Positions 17,169-25,176 of a stretch of DNA of 46,471 nt are shown here, one piece after another. The notes below the pieces were generated by a model, which saw nothing but the letters and a program-made list of their open reading frames with translations, did no database searches and was not told the DNA's origin. Origin of the DNA: Candidatus Giovannonibacteria bacterium RIFCSPLOWO2_12_FULL_43_11c (GTDB taxonomy: Bacteria; Patescibacteriota; Minisyncoccia; JACPKW01; UBA11713); contig MFIO01000003.1 in the NCBI GenBank assembly GCA_001780775.1, positions 1-46,471 of the forward strand. The letters run 5' to 3'. Positions within the stretch are counted from its first letter, which is position 1. Each line of letters opens with the position of its first letter. Position numbers and translations under genes: made by a program.

Positions 17169-17834
17169 TCAACGACTTTTTTGCGCAATAATCGCAACCC
17201 TAGAGAGATTCGCCGGGAAATCGGCCGGTTGAAAATTGATGCGCTCTATTTTCTCGAGCCCGGATTTCCGGCAGAGATATTTAATTTCTTCCGTAGAGTT
17301 GGGCTTAAATTTATACATAATTTCAAATACGCTGACCATCGGATTTTTCTTGACTCCGATGTTTAAAAACATTCCTCCGGGAAGCAAAAGGGTGGACAAT
17401 TGGGGAATCGCTTTTTTTATATCAACGTGTTCGAGAACGCCCGAAGTTATCACAGCCTTAAAAAATTCGCCCGAAACCGAAACTTTTTTCCCGCCCTCCA
17501 ATTCGTATAGGTCTCCCGGAAAATTCAGGTCGTTCTGAAAAAATTTTACGTTATTTAATCCTTCTTTTTTGGCAATTGCTTTCGCCTCCTTTAGCATTTT
17601 TAAATCGAGATCGGAGGCGTAAATTTCAATTTTCGGAAATCTTTTGGCCAGATAAAACGCCGCGAGCCCGGTTCCGGTTCCGGCATCGAGCACAATATCC
17701 CCGTCCGCGAATTCAAATGGGATGCGATCAAGAAAATTCTCCATTCCCTTTTTAAATCCAGTGATGGCTAGGAATCCGTCGTAAAAACTCGCCAGAGCGC
17801 CGTATTGAGACCTCTTCGCTTCGCTAAACGTCAT
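17169..17834 (-). CDS. Class I SAM-dependent methyltransferase
   Basis: The 221-residue protein has a Rossmann methyltransferase core: motif I VLDAGTGTGLAAFYLAKRFP (about 48-67), an acidic residue after strand 2 (IYASDLDLKML), motif III-like FFQNDLNF, and motif IV region AVITSGVLEHVD. The substrate is unknown; the overall shape is like ubiquinone/menaquinone or small-molecule methyltransferases. Its ATG overlaps the stop of the UMP kinase gene by one base (TAATG), so they are translationally coupled. Confidence 0.85.
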   Translation of the reverse strand: MTFSEAKRSQYGALASFYDGFLAITGFKKGMENFLDRIPFEFADGDIVLDAGTGTGLAAFYLAKRFPKIEIYASDLDLKMLKEAKAIAKKEGLNNVKFFQNDLNFPGDLYELEGGKKVSVSGEFFKAVITSGVLEHVDIKKAIPQLSTLLLPGGMFLNIGVKKNPMVSVFEIMYKFKPNSTEEIKYLCRKSGLEKIERINFQPADFPANLSRVAIIAQKSR

Positions 17835-18526
17835 TATTTTATAATTGTACCAATAAATTCCTTTCCGCGAAATAGATTATCGAAATTTTCGAGGTCTGTT
17901 CCTTTAATAATTACGGTTGAAAGTTTTTTTCCTTGGGCTAGCTTTGCGCCGACCGGATCAACGGGCGCGTGCGATCCAGGCTTCCAAGCCGCGGGGATTA
18001 ATTTTCGGTACTCCCTCCAGGTTAAGTTTTTAATCTCCTTGGCATTCTTATCTTTCTTCGGGTCAGCGGTATATACATGCGCGGGGCTTCCAGCAATAAC
18101 CGCTTCCCTGGCTCCGAAATCGTCCGCCAATTGCAGGGCCACATAATCCGTGGACCATCCAGGGCGCCAACCGGATGCAATCGTTATTTTATGCTTCAAT
18201 TTCTTTATTTTGAATCTCGCATCCAATACTACCGGATCGGCCTCTTTATAAAAGATTGTTCTTAAAAGGTGCGCATTGAGTCGCGTCGCGTGTATCCCGA
18301 TCCAATCTTTGTCTTCATCTTCGAGGCGCAAAATTTTCGAAGACGCTTTTTGGTAATCCCGCGCGATGCTCCCTCCCCCTGCGACAATTATGAATTTTTT
18401 ATTCTTTTTAACCCACTTTAAAATAAATCTTCTGAAATTCTTTAAGAACGAAACGTCAATCTCCCCCGGATGCATTATCGATCCTCCGAGCGCGATGATA
18501 ATTATTTTTCCGAATTTATACCTCAT
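17834..18526 (-). CDS. pyrH: UMP kinase, archaeal type
   Basis: The 230-residue amino acid kinase fold protein converts UMP to UDP with ATP. It shows IIIALGGSIMHPGEIDVSFL at the N-terminus, the phosphate loop VAGGGSIARDY, the ATRLNAHLL helix, GWRPGWSTDYVALQLADDFG, and VYTADPKKDKNAKEI. These features resemble archaeal UMP kinases more than bacterial PyrH, a pattern I associate with the Candidate Phyla Radiation. It starts 1 base after the stop of the membrane protein gene and overlaps the methyltransferase. Confidence 0.88.
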   Translation of the reverse strand: MRYKFGKIIIIALGGSIMHPGEIDVSFLKNFRRFILKWVKKNKKFIIVAGGGSIARDYQKASSKILRLEDEDKDWIGIHATRLNAHLLRTIFYKEADPVVLDARFKIKKLKHKITIASGWRPGWSTDYVALQLADDFGAREAVIAGSPAHVYTADPKKDKNAKEIKNLTWREYRKLIPAAWKPGSHAPVDPVGAKLAQGKKLSTVIIKGTDLENFDNLFRGKEFIGTIIK

Positions 18527-18527
18527 G

Positions 18528-19082
18528 CTATAAAACTGCTTTGGTTATGAGTCCAAGCGCGACCAACCCCGCAAAATTCAGAGCAAAAGATAAAATAAGG
18601 AAATATTTCGTTTTTACACCGGCCGCGCCAAGCATGACAAGTCCTAATTCGTCCGGCAAAGGCGAAGCAATAATCAGCGCCCCGACGAGCGGCAGAAACC
18701 TTTTGTAAGCTCTCGAATAAAACAGCGCGTGCAATTTTGTGTGATGGCCTTCTTTTATAAATTTCATCAGGTTTTCTGCCAATGTATCGCGGACAAACCT
18801 GAAAATTACGAAATCGCCCAGCAAGGCACCGATAGCGCCAAAAAGAGCAACAATAAAAATGGAGTTCATCTCGACTATTTCAACTAAAACAACGATAGCC
18901 GGAACAGTCGTGAAAATAGAAGTAAAAAAGATGCCAGCGATAAAACTCCCTATTATATGCGACTCCGTGCTGGCCAATACGTGATTTATAATTCCGCTTT
19001 CGGTTATAAAAATTGCCACAAATACTGAAAGGACGATTGTCCCTATGTCCCTGCCAAGCGCGTCTGATTCTTTACGGACCAT
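18528..19082 (-). CDS. Polytopic membrane protein, unknown function
   Basis: About 184 residues with roughly five hydrophobic helices (IGTIVLSVFVAIFITESGII, IVEMNSIFIVALFGAIGALL, FLPLVGALIIASPLPDELGL, YFLILSFALNFAGLVALGLI). The loop GAIGALLGDFVIFRFVRDTL and the ASPLPDELGL motif recall SNARE-associated/DedA-like small membrane proteins, but the match is not firm. ATG 19082 shares its A with the htpX stop (TGATG). A GTG at 19085 is also in frame. It is transcribed with htpX and UMP kinase. Confidence 0.68.
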   Translation of the reverse strand: MVRKESDALGRDIGTIVLSVFVAIFITESGIINHVLASTESHIIGSFIAGIFFTSIFTTVPAIVVLVEIVEMNSIFIVALFGAIGALLGDFVIFRFVRDTLAENLMKFIKEGHHTKLHALFYSRAYKRFLPLVGALIIASPLPDELGLVMLGAAGVKTKYFLILSFALNFAGLVALGLITKAVL

Positions 19083-19984
19083 CACATCTCTCGTAATTTT
19101 TTAATGCGGTCTTCGATCGGCGGGTGGGTCATAAAAAGTTTGGAGAACCAACCGATTGTTTTTTGCTTGCCTTGGTACGGGTCGTCGAGCCAGAGATGCG
19201 CTGTCGCGTGAGAAGCTTGGCGCATTGGAGTGTTGTCTTGAGCAAGTTTTTGGAGCGCGGAAGCCAATCCTTCTGGATATCTTGTTAAAAGAACTCCCGA
19301 CGCATCGGCCAGATATTCCCTTTTACGCGATACTGCAAGCTGAATTAAAATCGCTGCGATTGGCGCAAGAATTGCTAAAATAATTCCAATCAAAAGAAGA
19401 ATTAATCCGGCTTGTCCGCCATTCCGATCATTATTCCCGCGAAATCCAAAGCGCATCGAGCGCAAAAATATATCGGAGAGAAGCTGAATTACACCGACCA
19501 AAACGACGACGACCGTCGAGACAAGCATGTCCCTGTTTCCTATATGGCTCATCTCATGCGCTAAAACCCCCTCGAGTTCCGTTTTATTCATAATCTGTAA
19601 AATCCCCGAAGTCACCGCGACAATCGCGTGTTCCGGATCGCGTCCCGTCGCGAAAGCGTTAGGCTGGGGCGCGTCTACTATATAAATTCTCGGCTTTGGG
19701 ATTCCAGCGGTTATCGCAAGATTTTCGACAATATTGTGCACCTCGGGCGCGTTTTCTTTTGCCAAAGGTTTAGCGCCCGTCGTTCTAATAACTATTTTAT
19801 CCGAAAACCAATATGAAAAAACGCTCATTAAAACACTCAAGACAAACGCAAAAAGAAAAATGACGGGGTTGCCGTAAACCTGCGAGAAAACCCAGCCGAT
19901 GGTCGTCACAAAAATTAAGAAACCCGTGATCAAAAGCCACGTCTTCCGGATATTACTATCTCGGTGCGTCCAAATCGTCGCCAT
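19082..19984 (-). CDS. htpX: Membrane zinc metalloprotease HtpX
   Basis: The 300-residue M48 protease degrades misfolded membrane proteins. It has two N-terminal membrane helices (WLLITGFLIFVTTIGWVF, IFLFAFVLSVLMSVFSYWF), the zinc motif HEMSH starting at His143 (GVLAHEMSHIGNRDM), a third zinc ligand Glu in REYLADASG, and two more membrane segments around 155-215. PQPNAFATGRDP before the active site is typical of HtpX. It begins directly after the PsbP-like gene stop and lies in a lemA-...-htpX order commonly seen for quality-control genes. Confidence 0.95.
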   Translation of the reverse strand: MATIWTHRDSNIRKTWLLITGFLIFVTTIGWVFSQVYGNPVIFLFAFVLSVLMSVFSYWFSDKIVIRTTGAKPLAKENAPEVHNIVENLAITAGIPKPRIYIVDAPQPNAFATGRDPEHAIVAVTSGILQIMNKTELEGVLAHEMSHIGNRDMLVSTVVVVLVGVIQLLSDIFLRSMRFGFRGNNDRNGGQAGLILLLIGIILAILAPIAAILIQLAVSRKREYLADASGVLLTRYPEGLASALQKLAQDNTPMRQASHATAHLWLDDPYQGKQKTIGWFSKLFMTHPPIEDRIKKLREM

Positions 19985-20524
19985 CTATTTAATAAATTTA
20001 AAAGTGGAGAGAATTTGATTGAAAGCATTCTCCAATTCCGGCAAGATTTTATTTCCCGAACTGGTTAAAATAATTTCGTACGAATGATCGCCGGATGCAT
20101 TATTAAAATAGGCTATCATTTGCTCAGCGAGATACGGTAAATTGCTGGTTTTTTGGATGTCGATAAAACGTATTTCTGCCTCCACCCCATCCACCATTAC
20201 CTTTCTTGGCGGTCTATATTCTTGCAAACCTTTGTATACTGGGCTATCAACATCAATCGCTATGAAGTAAGGAGTTCCCTCTATCCTGGTCGTAAAAACA
20301 ACGGTTACGGGGCCTTCGGTATTATCTATGCTAAATTCCGGCGGATATTTCACCAAAAACCCGTATTTCTCGTTTCGGTAGGTTTTCCAATTTGCAGTTC
20401 CGTCGGATGGAACGTTTTGTTGATTTTCGACTATGGGCGCTTCGGCTTTTTTGGTTGCGACATAGTAGCTCCCTACGCCAAGCAGGATGATGACTGCGAG
20501 AATGAGAATATATTTTTGATTCAT
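19985..20524 (-). CDS. Membrane-anchored PsbP-like protein, unknown function
   Basis: The 179-residue protein has an N-terminal membrane anchor (YILILAVIILLGVGSYYVAT) and an extracytoplasmic domain with WKTYRNEKYGFLVKYPPEF. This W-x-x-Y-x-N...YGF..KYP pattern is common in PsbP-like small surface proteins of candidate phyla. The end ILSTFKFIK is also typical. No enzyme motif is visible. It lies between lemA and htpX, so a role linked to membrane quality control is possible but unproven. Confidence 0.72.
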   Translation of the reverse strand: MNQKYILILAVIILLGVGSYYVATKKAEAPIVENQQNVPSDGTANWKTYRNEKYGFLVKYPPEFSIDNTEGPVTVVFTTRIEGTPYFIAIDVDSPVYKGLQEYRPPRKVMVDGVEAEIRFIDIQKTSNLPYLAEQMIAYFNNASGDHSYEIILTSSGNKILPELENAFNQILSTFKFIK

Positions 20525-20526
20525 AT

Positions 20527-21090
20527 TTAGAAAGAAACCTTAACCGGTTCGCGCTGGGCGGGGGTTTCGTCGAGATCAAAGAATTCTTCTTTCGTGAAGC
20601 CGAAGGCGCCAGCGATAAGATTCGAAGGAAAAACTTCAACCGCGTTGTTTATCGCCAACACATTCGAATTGAAAAATCTGCGCGCCGCTTGTATTTTATT
20701 TTCTGTGTCGGAGAGTTCCCTTTGCAATTCCAAAAAATTGGTATTCGCTTTCAAATCCGGATACGCTTCCGCGACCGCGAAAATACTCTTGAGCGCCCCG
20801 GATAGCATATTCTCTTTTTGAGCCTGCTCGTGTGGGTTAGCGCTTCCTGAAATCGCGGCCGCCCTCGCTTTCGTCACATTTTCAAAGGCTTGCGATTCAT
20901 GCTTCGCGTAACCCTTAACCGTTTCTACTAAATTGGGAATAAGGTCATATCTTCGCTTCAATTGAACGTCTATGTCGGACCAGGCCTCTTTAACTCTATT
21001 TCGCAGCGTAACCAGACGATTGAACGTCCAAATCAGCCATAGAACAATAACCGCTATTATTCCTATTATTAGCCACAAAGTTGTACTCAT
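20527..21090 (-). CDS. lemA: LemA family protein
   Basis: The 187-residue protein has an N-terminal membrane helix ([19 protein letters not shown]) and a helical bundle with the LemA signatures [32 protein letters not shown] and [20 protein letters not shown]. Function is unknown in the family, but lemA often lies next to htpX, as here. It starts 18 bases after the groEL stop, so it may also be expressed with the heat-shock operon. Confidence 0.95.
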   Translation of the reverse strand: MSTTLWLIIGIIAVIVLWLIWTFNRLVTLRNRVKEAWSDIDVQLKRRYDLIPNLVETVKGYAKHESQAFENVTKARAAAISGSANPHEQAQKENMLSGALKSIFAVAEAYPDLKANTNFLELQRELSDTENKIQAARRFFNSNVLAINNAVEVFPSNLIAGAFGFTKEEFFDLDETPAQREPVKVSF

Positions 21091-21108
21091 ATACTCATTA
21101 TATCACAC

Positions 21109-22758
21109 TTAAAACCCGTCGTGCATCCCTCCGGGCATTTGGGGTGCGGGTGGGAGATCTTTTTTTGGAATTTCTGTAATTGCGGCGCCGACCATCAGGA
21201 AGTTAGACGCAACGGAAACCGCGTTTAATAAAGCCGACTTGGTAACTTTGAGCGGGTCAATTATCCCCGCTTCTTTAAGGTCAGTGATGTCTTTCGTTAA
21301 TGCATTAAACCCAAGCCAATTGCTTCTTAATTTATTTTTTTCCTGGATCAAGGCAGCTATAAGCTTACTCGGAGATTCACCGCTGTTTACAATAATTGCC
21401 TGCAGTGGAGCGGCAAGCGCCGCATTTAAGATACGGACAGCCGCCTGCGCTTCGGAAAATTCGTGCGCTTTCGGACTCTCTCTTTGCAAATGAATGTTGA
21501 AAAGCGCCATTCCTCCCCCGGGAACTATTCCCTCTTCCATCGCCGCTTTTGTCGCCGCAACAGCGTCGTCCACCCTCTGTTTTACTTCCTTCTGCGCAGA
21601 TTCGGTAGGAGCGCCTATTTTCAAAACGGCTACACCACCAGAAAGTTTGGCAACCCTTTCCTGAAGTTTTTCCTTGTCATAATCGGAAGTTGATTTCTCA
21701 ATTTGCGCTCTTAGCTGTTTGACTCTTTTTTCGATATCGCTTTTATTCCCGGCACCTCCGACAATAGTCGTATTATCTTTGTTTGAAATTACTTTCGAAG
21801 CTTTACCAAGGACCGAAAGTTCAACTTTATCCAACTTCAATCCCGCCTTCTCGGAAATTACCTTCCCGCCAGTTATGATAGCTATATCTTCGAGCATCTC
21901 TTCACGCCTGTCCCCGTAACCCGGAGCTTTAATCGCGAGTGCGTTGAAAGTCCCACGAATTTTGTTTACAACCAAAGTTGTAAGCGCATCGCCTTCCACT
22001 TCCTCCGCAATTATTATCAATTCCTTCTTTCCCTTCTGCGCTACTTTTTCCAATAGCGGTAAAATTTCCTGAATCGAAGAAATTTTCTTGTCGGTAATTA
22101 ATATATCCGCGTTTTCATATACGGACTCCATTTTCTCCGCATTCGTGATCATATACTGCGAGATATATCCCCTATCAAAATTCATTCCTTCGACAATTTC
22201 GTAGGAATTTTCTATGGTATTGGAATCGTCCACCGTGACAACCCCATCTTTCCCGACTTTATTCATCACCTCGGCGATAAGTTTTCCGAGATGCCTATCC
22301 TTGGAAGATAGCGTTGCAACTTCTTCGATTTTTTTAGGATCGTTGATCGCTTCTTTCTGCGTCTCAAGCGCTTTTATTATTTCATTGCCAGCACTCCTAA
22401 GTTCCTCGGCAAGATGAATAACATCCAAACCCTGCTCTTCTACGGCTCGAATCCCTTCTTCAATCATCGCGTGCGCAAGTATAATTGCAGTCGATGTTCC
22501 ATCGCCGACGGAATCGTTCGTCTTCTCTGCCGCCTGCTTTATGAATTCGGCGCCGAGATTTTCATATTTATCTTCGAGTTCAATTTCCTTAGCAACCGTA
22601 ACGCCATCGAATGTAACCTGCGGGGCGCCGTAACCCTTTTCAATAACGACGGCGCGCCCTCGGGGGCCAAGCGTCATGCGTACAGCCATCGCCAATTTGT
22701 CTATCCCTCTCTTTAAAGCAAGGCGCGCTTTATCATCAAACAATATCTGCTTTGCCAT
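21109..22758 (-). CDS. groL: Chaperonin GroEL (Hsp60)
   Basis: The 549-residue chaperonin subunit folds proteins with ATP in a double ring. ATP-site motifs are visible: LGPRGRAVVIEKGYGAPQVT, VGDGTSTAIILAHAM and GIVPGGGMALF. The apical domain (about 190-370) and intermediate domain are full length. The C-terminal end has a short PGGMHDGF tail rather than the long GGM repeats of E. coli. It starts 2 bases after groES stop, in one operon under a CIRCE element. Confidence 0.98.
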   Translation of the reverse strand: MAKQILFDDKARLALKRGIDKLAMAVRMTLGPRGRAVVIEKGYGAPQVTFDGVTVAKEIELEDKYENLGAEFIKQAAEKTNDSVGDGTSTAIILAHAMIEEGIRAVEEQGLDVIHLAEELRSAGNEIIKALETQKEAINDPKKIEEVATLSSKDRHLGKLIAEVMNKVGKDGVVTVDDSNTIENSYEIVEGMNFDRGYISQYMITNAEKMESVYENADILITDKKISSIQEILPLLEKVAQKGKKELIIIAEEVEGDALTTLVVNKIRGTFNALAIKAPGYGDRREEMLEDIAIITGGKVISEKAGLKLDKVELSVLGKASKVISNKDNTTIVGGAGNKSDIEKRVKQLRAQIEKSTSDYDKEKLQERVAKLSGGVAVLKIGAPTESAQKEVKQRVDDAVAATKAAMEEGIVPGGGMALFNIHLQRESPKAHEFSEAQAAVRILNAALAAPLQAIIVNSGESPSKLIAALIQEKNKLRSNWLGFNALTKDITDLKEAGIIDPLKVTKSALLNAVSVASNFLMVGAAITEIPKKDLPPAPQMPGGMHDGF

Positions 22759-22760
22759 GT

Positions 22761-23060
22761 TTATTCTTGAATTATTGCGAGAATATCTTCCTCCCGCGCT
22801 ATTAAATATTCTTTATCGTCAATCTTGATCTCGGTCGGCCCGTATTTGGAAAATAAGACCTTCTGGCCAACTGAAACCGAAACCCGAATCAAATTTCCTT
22901 TCTCGTCCCGCTTACCCTCGCCTACTTCTATAACAATCCCTTGTTCCGGACGTTCCTTTTCGGCCGTATCTGGAATAACGATGCCCGATTTGGTTCTCTC
23001 CGCTTCTTTGCCAAGCGGTTCTATTAAAACTCTGTCTCCTAATGGCTTTATTTTTATCAT
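22761..23060 (-). CDS. groS: Co-chaperonin GroES (Hsp10)
   Basis: The 99-residue protein caps GroEL. It shows IKPLGDRVLIEPL at the N-terminus, the mobile loop (EAERTKSGIVIPDTAEKE), GEGKRDEKGN, VGQKVLFSKYGPTEIKI and the C-terminal IAREEDILAII, all canonical. ATG 23060 is 10 bases after the CIRCE element. No clear purine-rich ribosome site precedes it, as is frequent in this lineage. Confidence 0.97.
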   Translation of the reverse strand: MIKIKPLGDRVLIEPLGKEAERTKSGIVIPDTAEKERPEQGIVIEVGEGKRDEKGNLIRVSVSVGQKVLFSKYGPTEIKIDDKEYLIAREEDILAIIQE

Positions 23061-23070
23061 AAACTTAACA

Positions 23071-23097
23071 TTAGCACTCTTAGCCTATAATTGCTAA
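23071..23097 (-). promoter_or_regulatory. CIRCE element (HrcA operator)
   Basis: TTAGCACTC at 23071-23079, a 9-base spacer, and AATTGCTAA at 23089-23097. The first arm matches the CIRCE consensus exactly and the second matches GAGTGCTAA at 7 of 9 positions. It lies immediately upstream of groES, so the groES-groL operon is probably repressed by HrcA and induced by heat. No hrcA gene is in the window. Confidence 0.85.
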
Positions 23098-23100
23098 TAG

Positions 23101-23931
23101 CTATTCTATTCGTACGTCTTCAAAAGTCAAGCCCTGGCTTCCGAGAAGCTTTTCATTATAGTCGTAATCTTTTTTAATTAAGTCCGCTTCTTCCTTGAGA
23201 CCCGCTGCCTCGAGCGAAGCTATTAACGCAAGGGTGTCTTTGGGCAGACAATGCCCGCCGAAGCCACGATATCCTCCGAAATTTGGATCAAGATGAGAAT
23301 TTCCAATGCGGTGATCTGCCGCCATGGCTTGTCGAACATTATCGTAATTTGCTCCGAGTTTTTCCGCGAGACTCGCGATAACATTAACTAAATTAACTTT
23401 TCTCGCGTAGTGTACATTCGAAGCGTATTTAACAAGTTCCGCCTCCGTGGCTCCGATTTCTGATTTGAAAGGGGCATCCGGGAGAAGTGAGAGTATTAGC
23501 CCAGAGACATCCTCGCTTTCGGCCGTTGATCCGATAATCTGCCGGTTGGGCTTGATAAACTGCTCCCAATTAAATTTTGCATCGAGGAATTCGGGATTGA
23601 ATAATATTTTGTGCATCCGATATTTCTTTTGAAAATTTTCCGTGGTTCCGGGAGGAACGGTAGATTTGATCACTACTATTTTATTTTCCACCAATTTTTT
23701 AAATACGGATTCGAGCGCTGATAGATCCGACGATCCGTCCGAAGCCGGAGGAGTCGGCACGGATACAAAAACAATATCCGCTTGATTTATATCATCGCTA
23801 AAATTTTTTTTTGGATCCGTATCAAATAAAAAAAGACCTTCTTTGCGCTTGAGCCCCCTTATCTCCTCAAAATATCTGGCGACCGGCGCCCCCACCATCC
23901 CAATTCCAATTACTCCGATTTTTTGTTGCAT
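23101..23931 (-). CDS. UDP-glucose/GDP-mannose dehydrogenase-like, short form
   Basis: The 276-residue protein has an N-terminal NAD fold (IGVIGIGMVGAPVARYF), the VPTPP motif, STVPPGTTENF, NPEFLDAKFN, the dimer-helix region GATEAELVKYASNVHYARKV, and the catalytic cysteine motif GFGGHCLPKDTLAL. The usual family length is about 400-450; the C-terminal UDP-binding domain is missing. It may work on a different nucleotide sugar or be regulatory. Its stop lies only 3 bp from the CIRCE element of groES, so that operon's promoter must lie near or within this gene's end. Confidence 0.82.
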   Translation of the reverse strand: MQQKIGVIGIGMVGAPVARYFEEIRGLKRKEGLFLFDTDPKKNFSDDINQADIVFVSVPTPPASDGSSDLSALESVFKKLVENKIVVIKSTVPPGTTENFQKKYRMHKILFNPEFLDAKFNWEQFIKPNRQIIGSTAESEDVSGLILSLLPDAPFKSEIGATEAELVKYASNVHYARKVNLVNVIASLAEKLGANYDNVRQAMAADHRIGNSHLDPNFGGYRGFGGHCLPKDTLALIASLEAAGLKEEADLIKKDYDYNEKLLGSQGLTFEDVRIE

Positions 23932-23981
23932 AGCTTATAGATTTTATAACTTATCCAAACCACTCGCAAGTTTCAAAAAAA

Positions 23982-24007
23982 ATCGGGTGTAGGAAGCTAC
24001 ACCCGAT
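23982..24007 (-). terminator. Rho-independent terminator
   Basis: ATCGGGTGTAG, a 4-base loop GAAG and the exact complement make an 11-bp stem, followed on the minus strand by a run of eight T. It ends the transcript of the gene at 24021-24398. Confidence 0.9.
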
Positions 24008-24020
24008 CACTATAGATCAT

Positions 24021-24398
24021 CTATGAGAGGTTTGCCTGGAGAATAACAAACTCTAGTCCGAAAATCCAACCGCTTAAATTTGCCATAGCGTTCTTGGCTT
24101 CAAGCAGTGAAACAGGGTCGTTTTTCCTCGCATCAATAGCTTTTTGAAGCACCTGCATATTTTCCACACACTGTTTCATAACACCGGCAAACGCCTCGAG
24201 ATCGGCCTGTGTCGTTAAGATGGAGGAGAGTTGCTTCTCAATAGATTCGGCTTTCATTTTGGAAGATTCAAGAAAATCAGCTGCCTTATCTAAAGAAAAA
24301 GTTCCCTTCATTACATCGTGAGTAAGCGTGTCCCTTATTGCATCCATATGAATTGCGGCATGTTGTACGAGAACATGAAAATAATCACAAAAGTTCAT
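24021..24398 (-). CDS. Hypothetical helical protein, orphan
   Basis: About 125 residues, predicted almost all helical (HAAIHMDAIRDTLTHDVMK, LSSILTTQADLEAFAGVMKQ), with no signal peptide. I see no known domain. ATG 24398 is preferred because GGAGG lies 5 bases upstream. The in-frame ATG at 24410 overlaps that site and would give 129 residues. The gene is a single unit with a strong terminator, very like the arrangement of the gene at 494-973, although the proteins are not similar. Confidence 0.6.
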   Translation of the reverse strand: MNFCDYFHVLVQHAAIHMDAIRDTLTHDVMKGTFSLDKAADFLESSKMKAESIEKQLSSILTTQADLEAFAGVMKQCVENMQVLQKAIDARKNDPVSLLEAKNAMANLSGWIFGLEFVILQANLS

Positions 24399-24516
24399 GG
24401 AAGCCTCCATTTAATCGTTCATCTCAAAAGATACAATAAAAAGTATTTGCAGTCAAACTTTTGCGACTTTTTTAAAATATCAATCCTAACCTTTCAAATA
24501 TACGCTTACCTTGCGA

Positions 24517-24536
24517 TAGCAAGTTATTTGCATATT
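24517..24536 (+). repeat. Left direct repeat of the Cas2/PaaX-like unit
   Basis: TAGCAAGTTATTTGCATATT matches the right copy at 25151-25170 at 18 of 20 bases, and weaker similarity continues about 13 bases to the left (CTTGC/CATGC). A third, poorer match (AAGTATTTGCAG) lies at 24441-24452. The region 24411-24568 otherwise holds no gene. Confidence 0.6.
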
Positions 24537-24568
24537 TAAAAGAACAACTGTAAAATGGGGGGTATATT

Positions 24569-25132
24569 GTGAAATTGGAAGGAATGAAACTAAAACCAAT
24601 ATCCCAAAAAATACTATTGCTACTGTTAACGGGGCTAGCTCTCGGGTTAACCCGCTCGCCTAGACAATATTTTAGAATTCTAAAATCTGCAAAAAGCGAT
24701 TGGGATAGAATAAATCAAAAAAATTTACACCGTGCTATAAAAAAGTTATATAGATCGAAACTCATTGACTCAAAAGACAATTCAGATGGCTCGACTACTA
24801 TTGTTCTGACGAAATTTGGTAAGGAAGTAGCCCTTACATATCGAATCGATGAAATAAAAATTCCGGCAATGAAAAAATGGGATAAAAAGTGGCGGTTAGT
24901 TCTTTTTGATATACCTGAATCTAGAAAGAAAGCTCGTGATGCTCTATCAAGAACTTTGAAAAAAGCTGGCTTTGTTCAGTTTCAAAAGAGTGTGTTTATT
25001 AATCCATTCGAATGCAAAAACGAAATTGATTTCATGCTTGAATTTTTTAACATTAAACCTTATGTTCGCCTAATAACTGCGGACAAAATTGATGATGAGA
25101 TTAAATTTAAGCGGCATTTTCACTTAAGCTAA
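24569..25132 (+). CDS. PaaX/Cas2-like protein with N-terminal winged helix
   Basis: The 187-residue product starts at GTG 24569, with a G-rich stretch 6 bases upstream; an ATG at 24584 is possible. Residues about 10-95 look like a winged-helix domain (KILLLLLTGLALGLTRSPRQ, LHRAIKKLYRSKLIDS). Residues about 100-187 form a Cas2-like ferredoxin fold: KKWRLVLFDIPESRKKARDA, then LKKAGFVQFQKSVFINPFEC. In the PaaX family this fusion is a transcription repressor, and similar genes in candidate phyla are often labelled Cas2. No CRISPR array or cas1 is nearby, so CRISPR adaptation is unlikely. It stands alone between direct repeats. Regulator or mobile unit cannot be decided. Confidence 0.75.
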   Translation: MKLEGMKLKPISQKILLLLLTGLALGLTRSPRQYFRILKSAKSDWDRINQKNLHRAIKKLYRSKLIDSKDNSDGSTTIVLTKFGKEVALTYRIDEIKIPAMKKWDKKWRLVLFDIPESRKKARDALSRTLKKAGFVQFQKSVFINPFECKNEIDFMLEFFNIKPYVRLITADKIDDEIKFKRHFHLS

Positions 25133-25150
25133 AATGCATATATCATGCTG

Positions 25151-25170
25151 TAGCGAGTTATTTGCAGATT
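25151..25170 (+). repeat. Right direct repeat of the Cas2/PaaX-like unit
   Basis: TAGCGAGTTATTTGCAGATT, in the same orientation as 24517-24536 with two differences. It lies between the Cas2/PaaX-like stop and the uvrA stop. The two copies could be operators of an autoregulator or the marks of an inserted unit of about 634 bp. Confidence 0.6.
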
Positions 25171-25176
25171 GAAATG

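Noticed and set aside
24569-25132. CRISPR-Cas locus
   Set aside because: The Cas2-like gene has no cas1, effector or repeat-spacer array. Only two good flanking repeat copies exist and they enclose a gene, not spacers.
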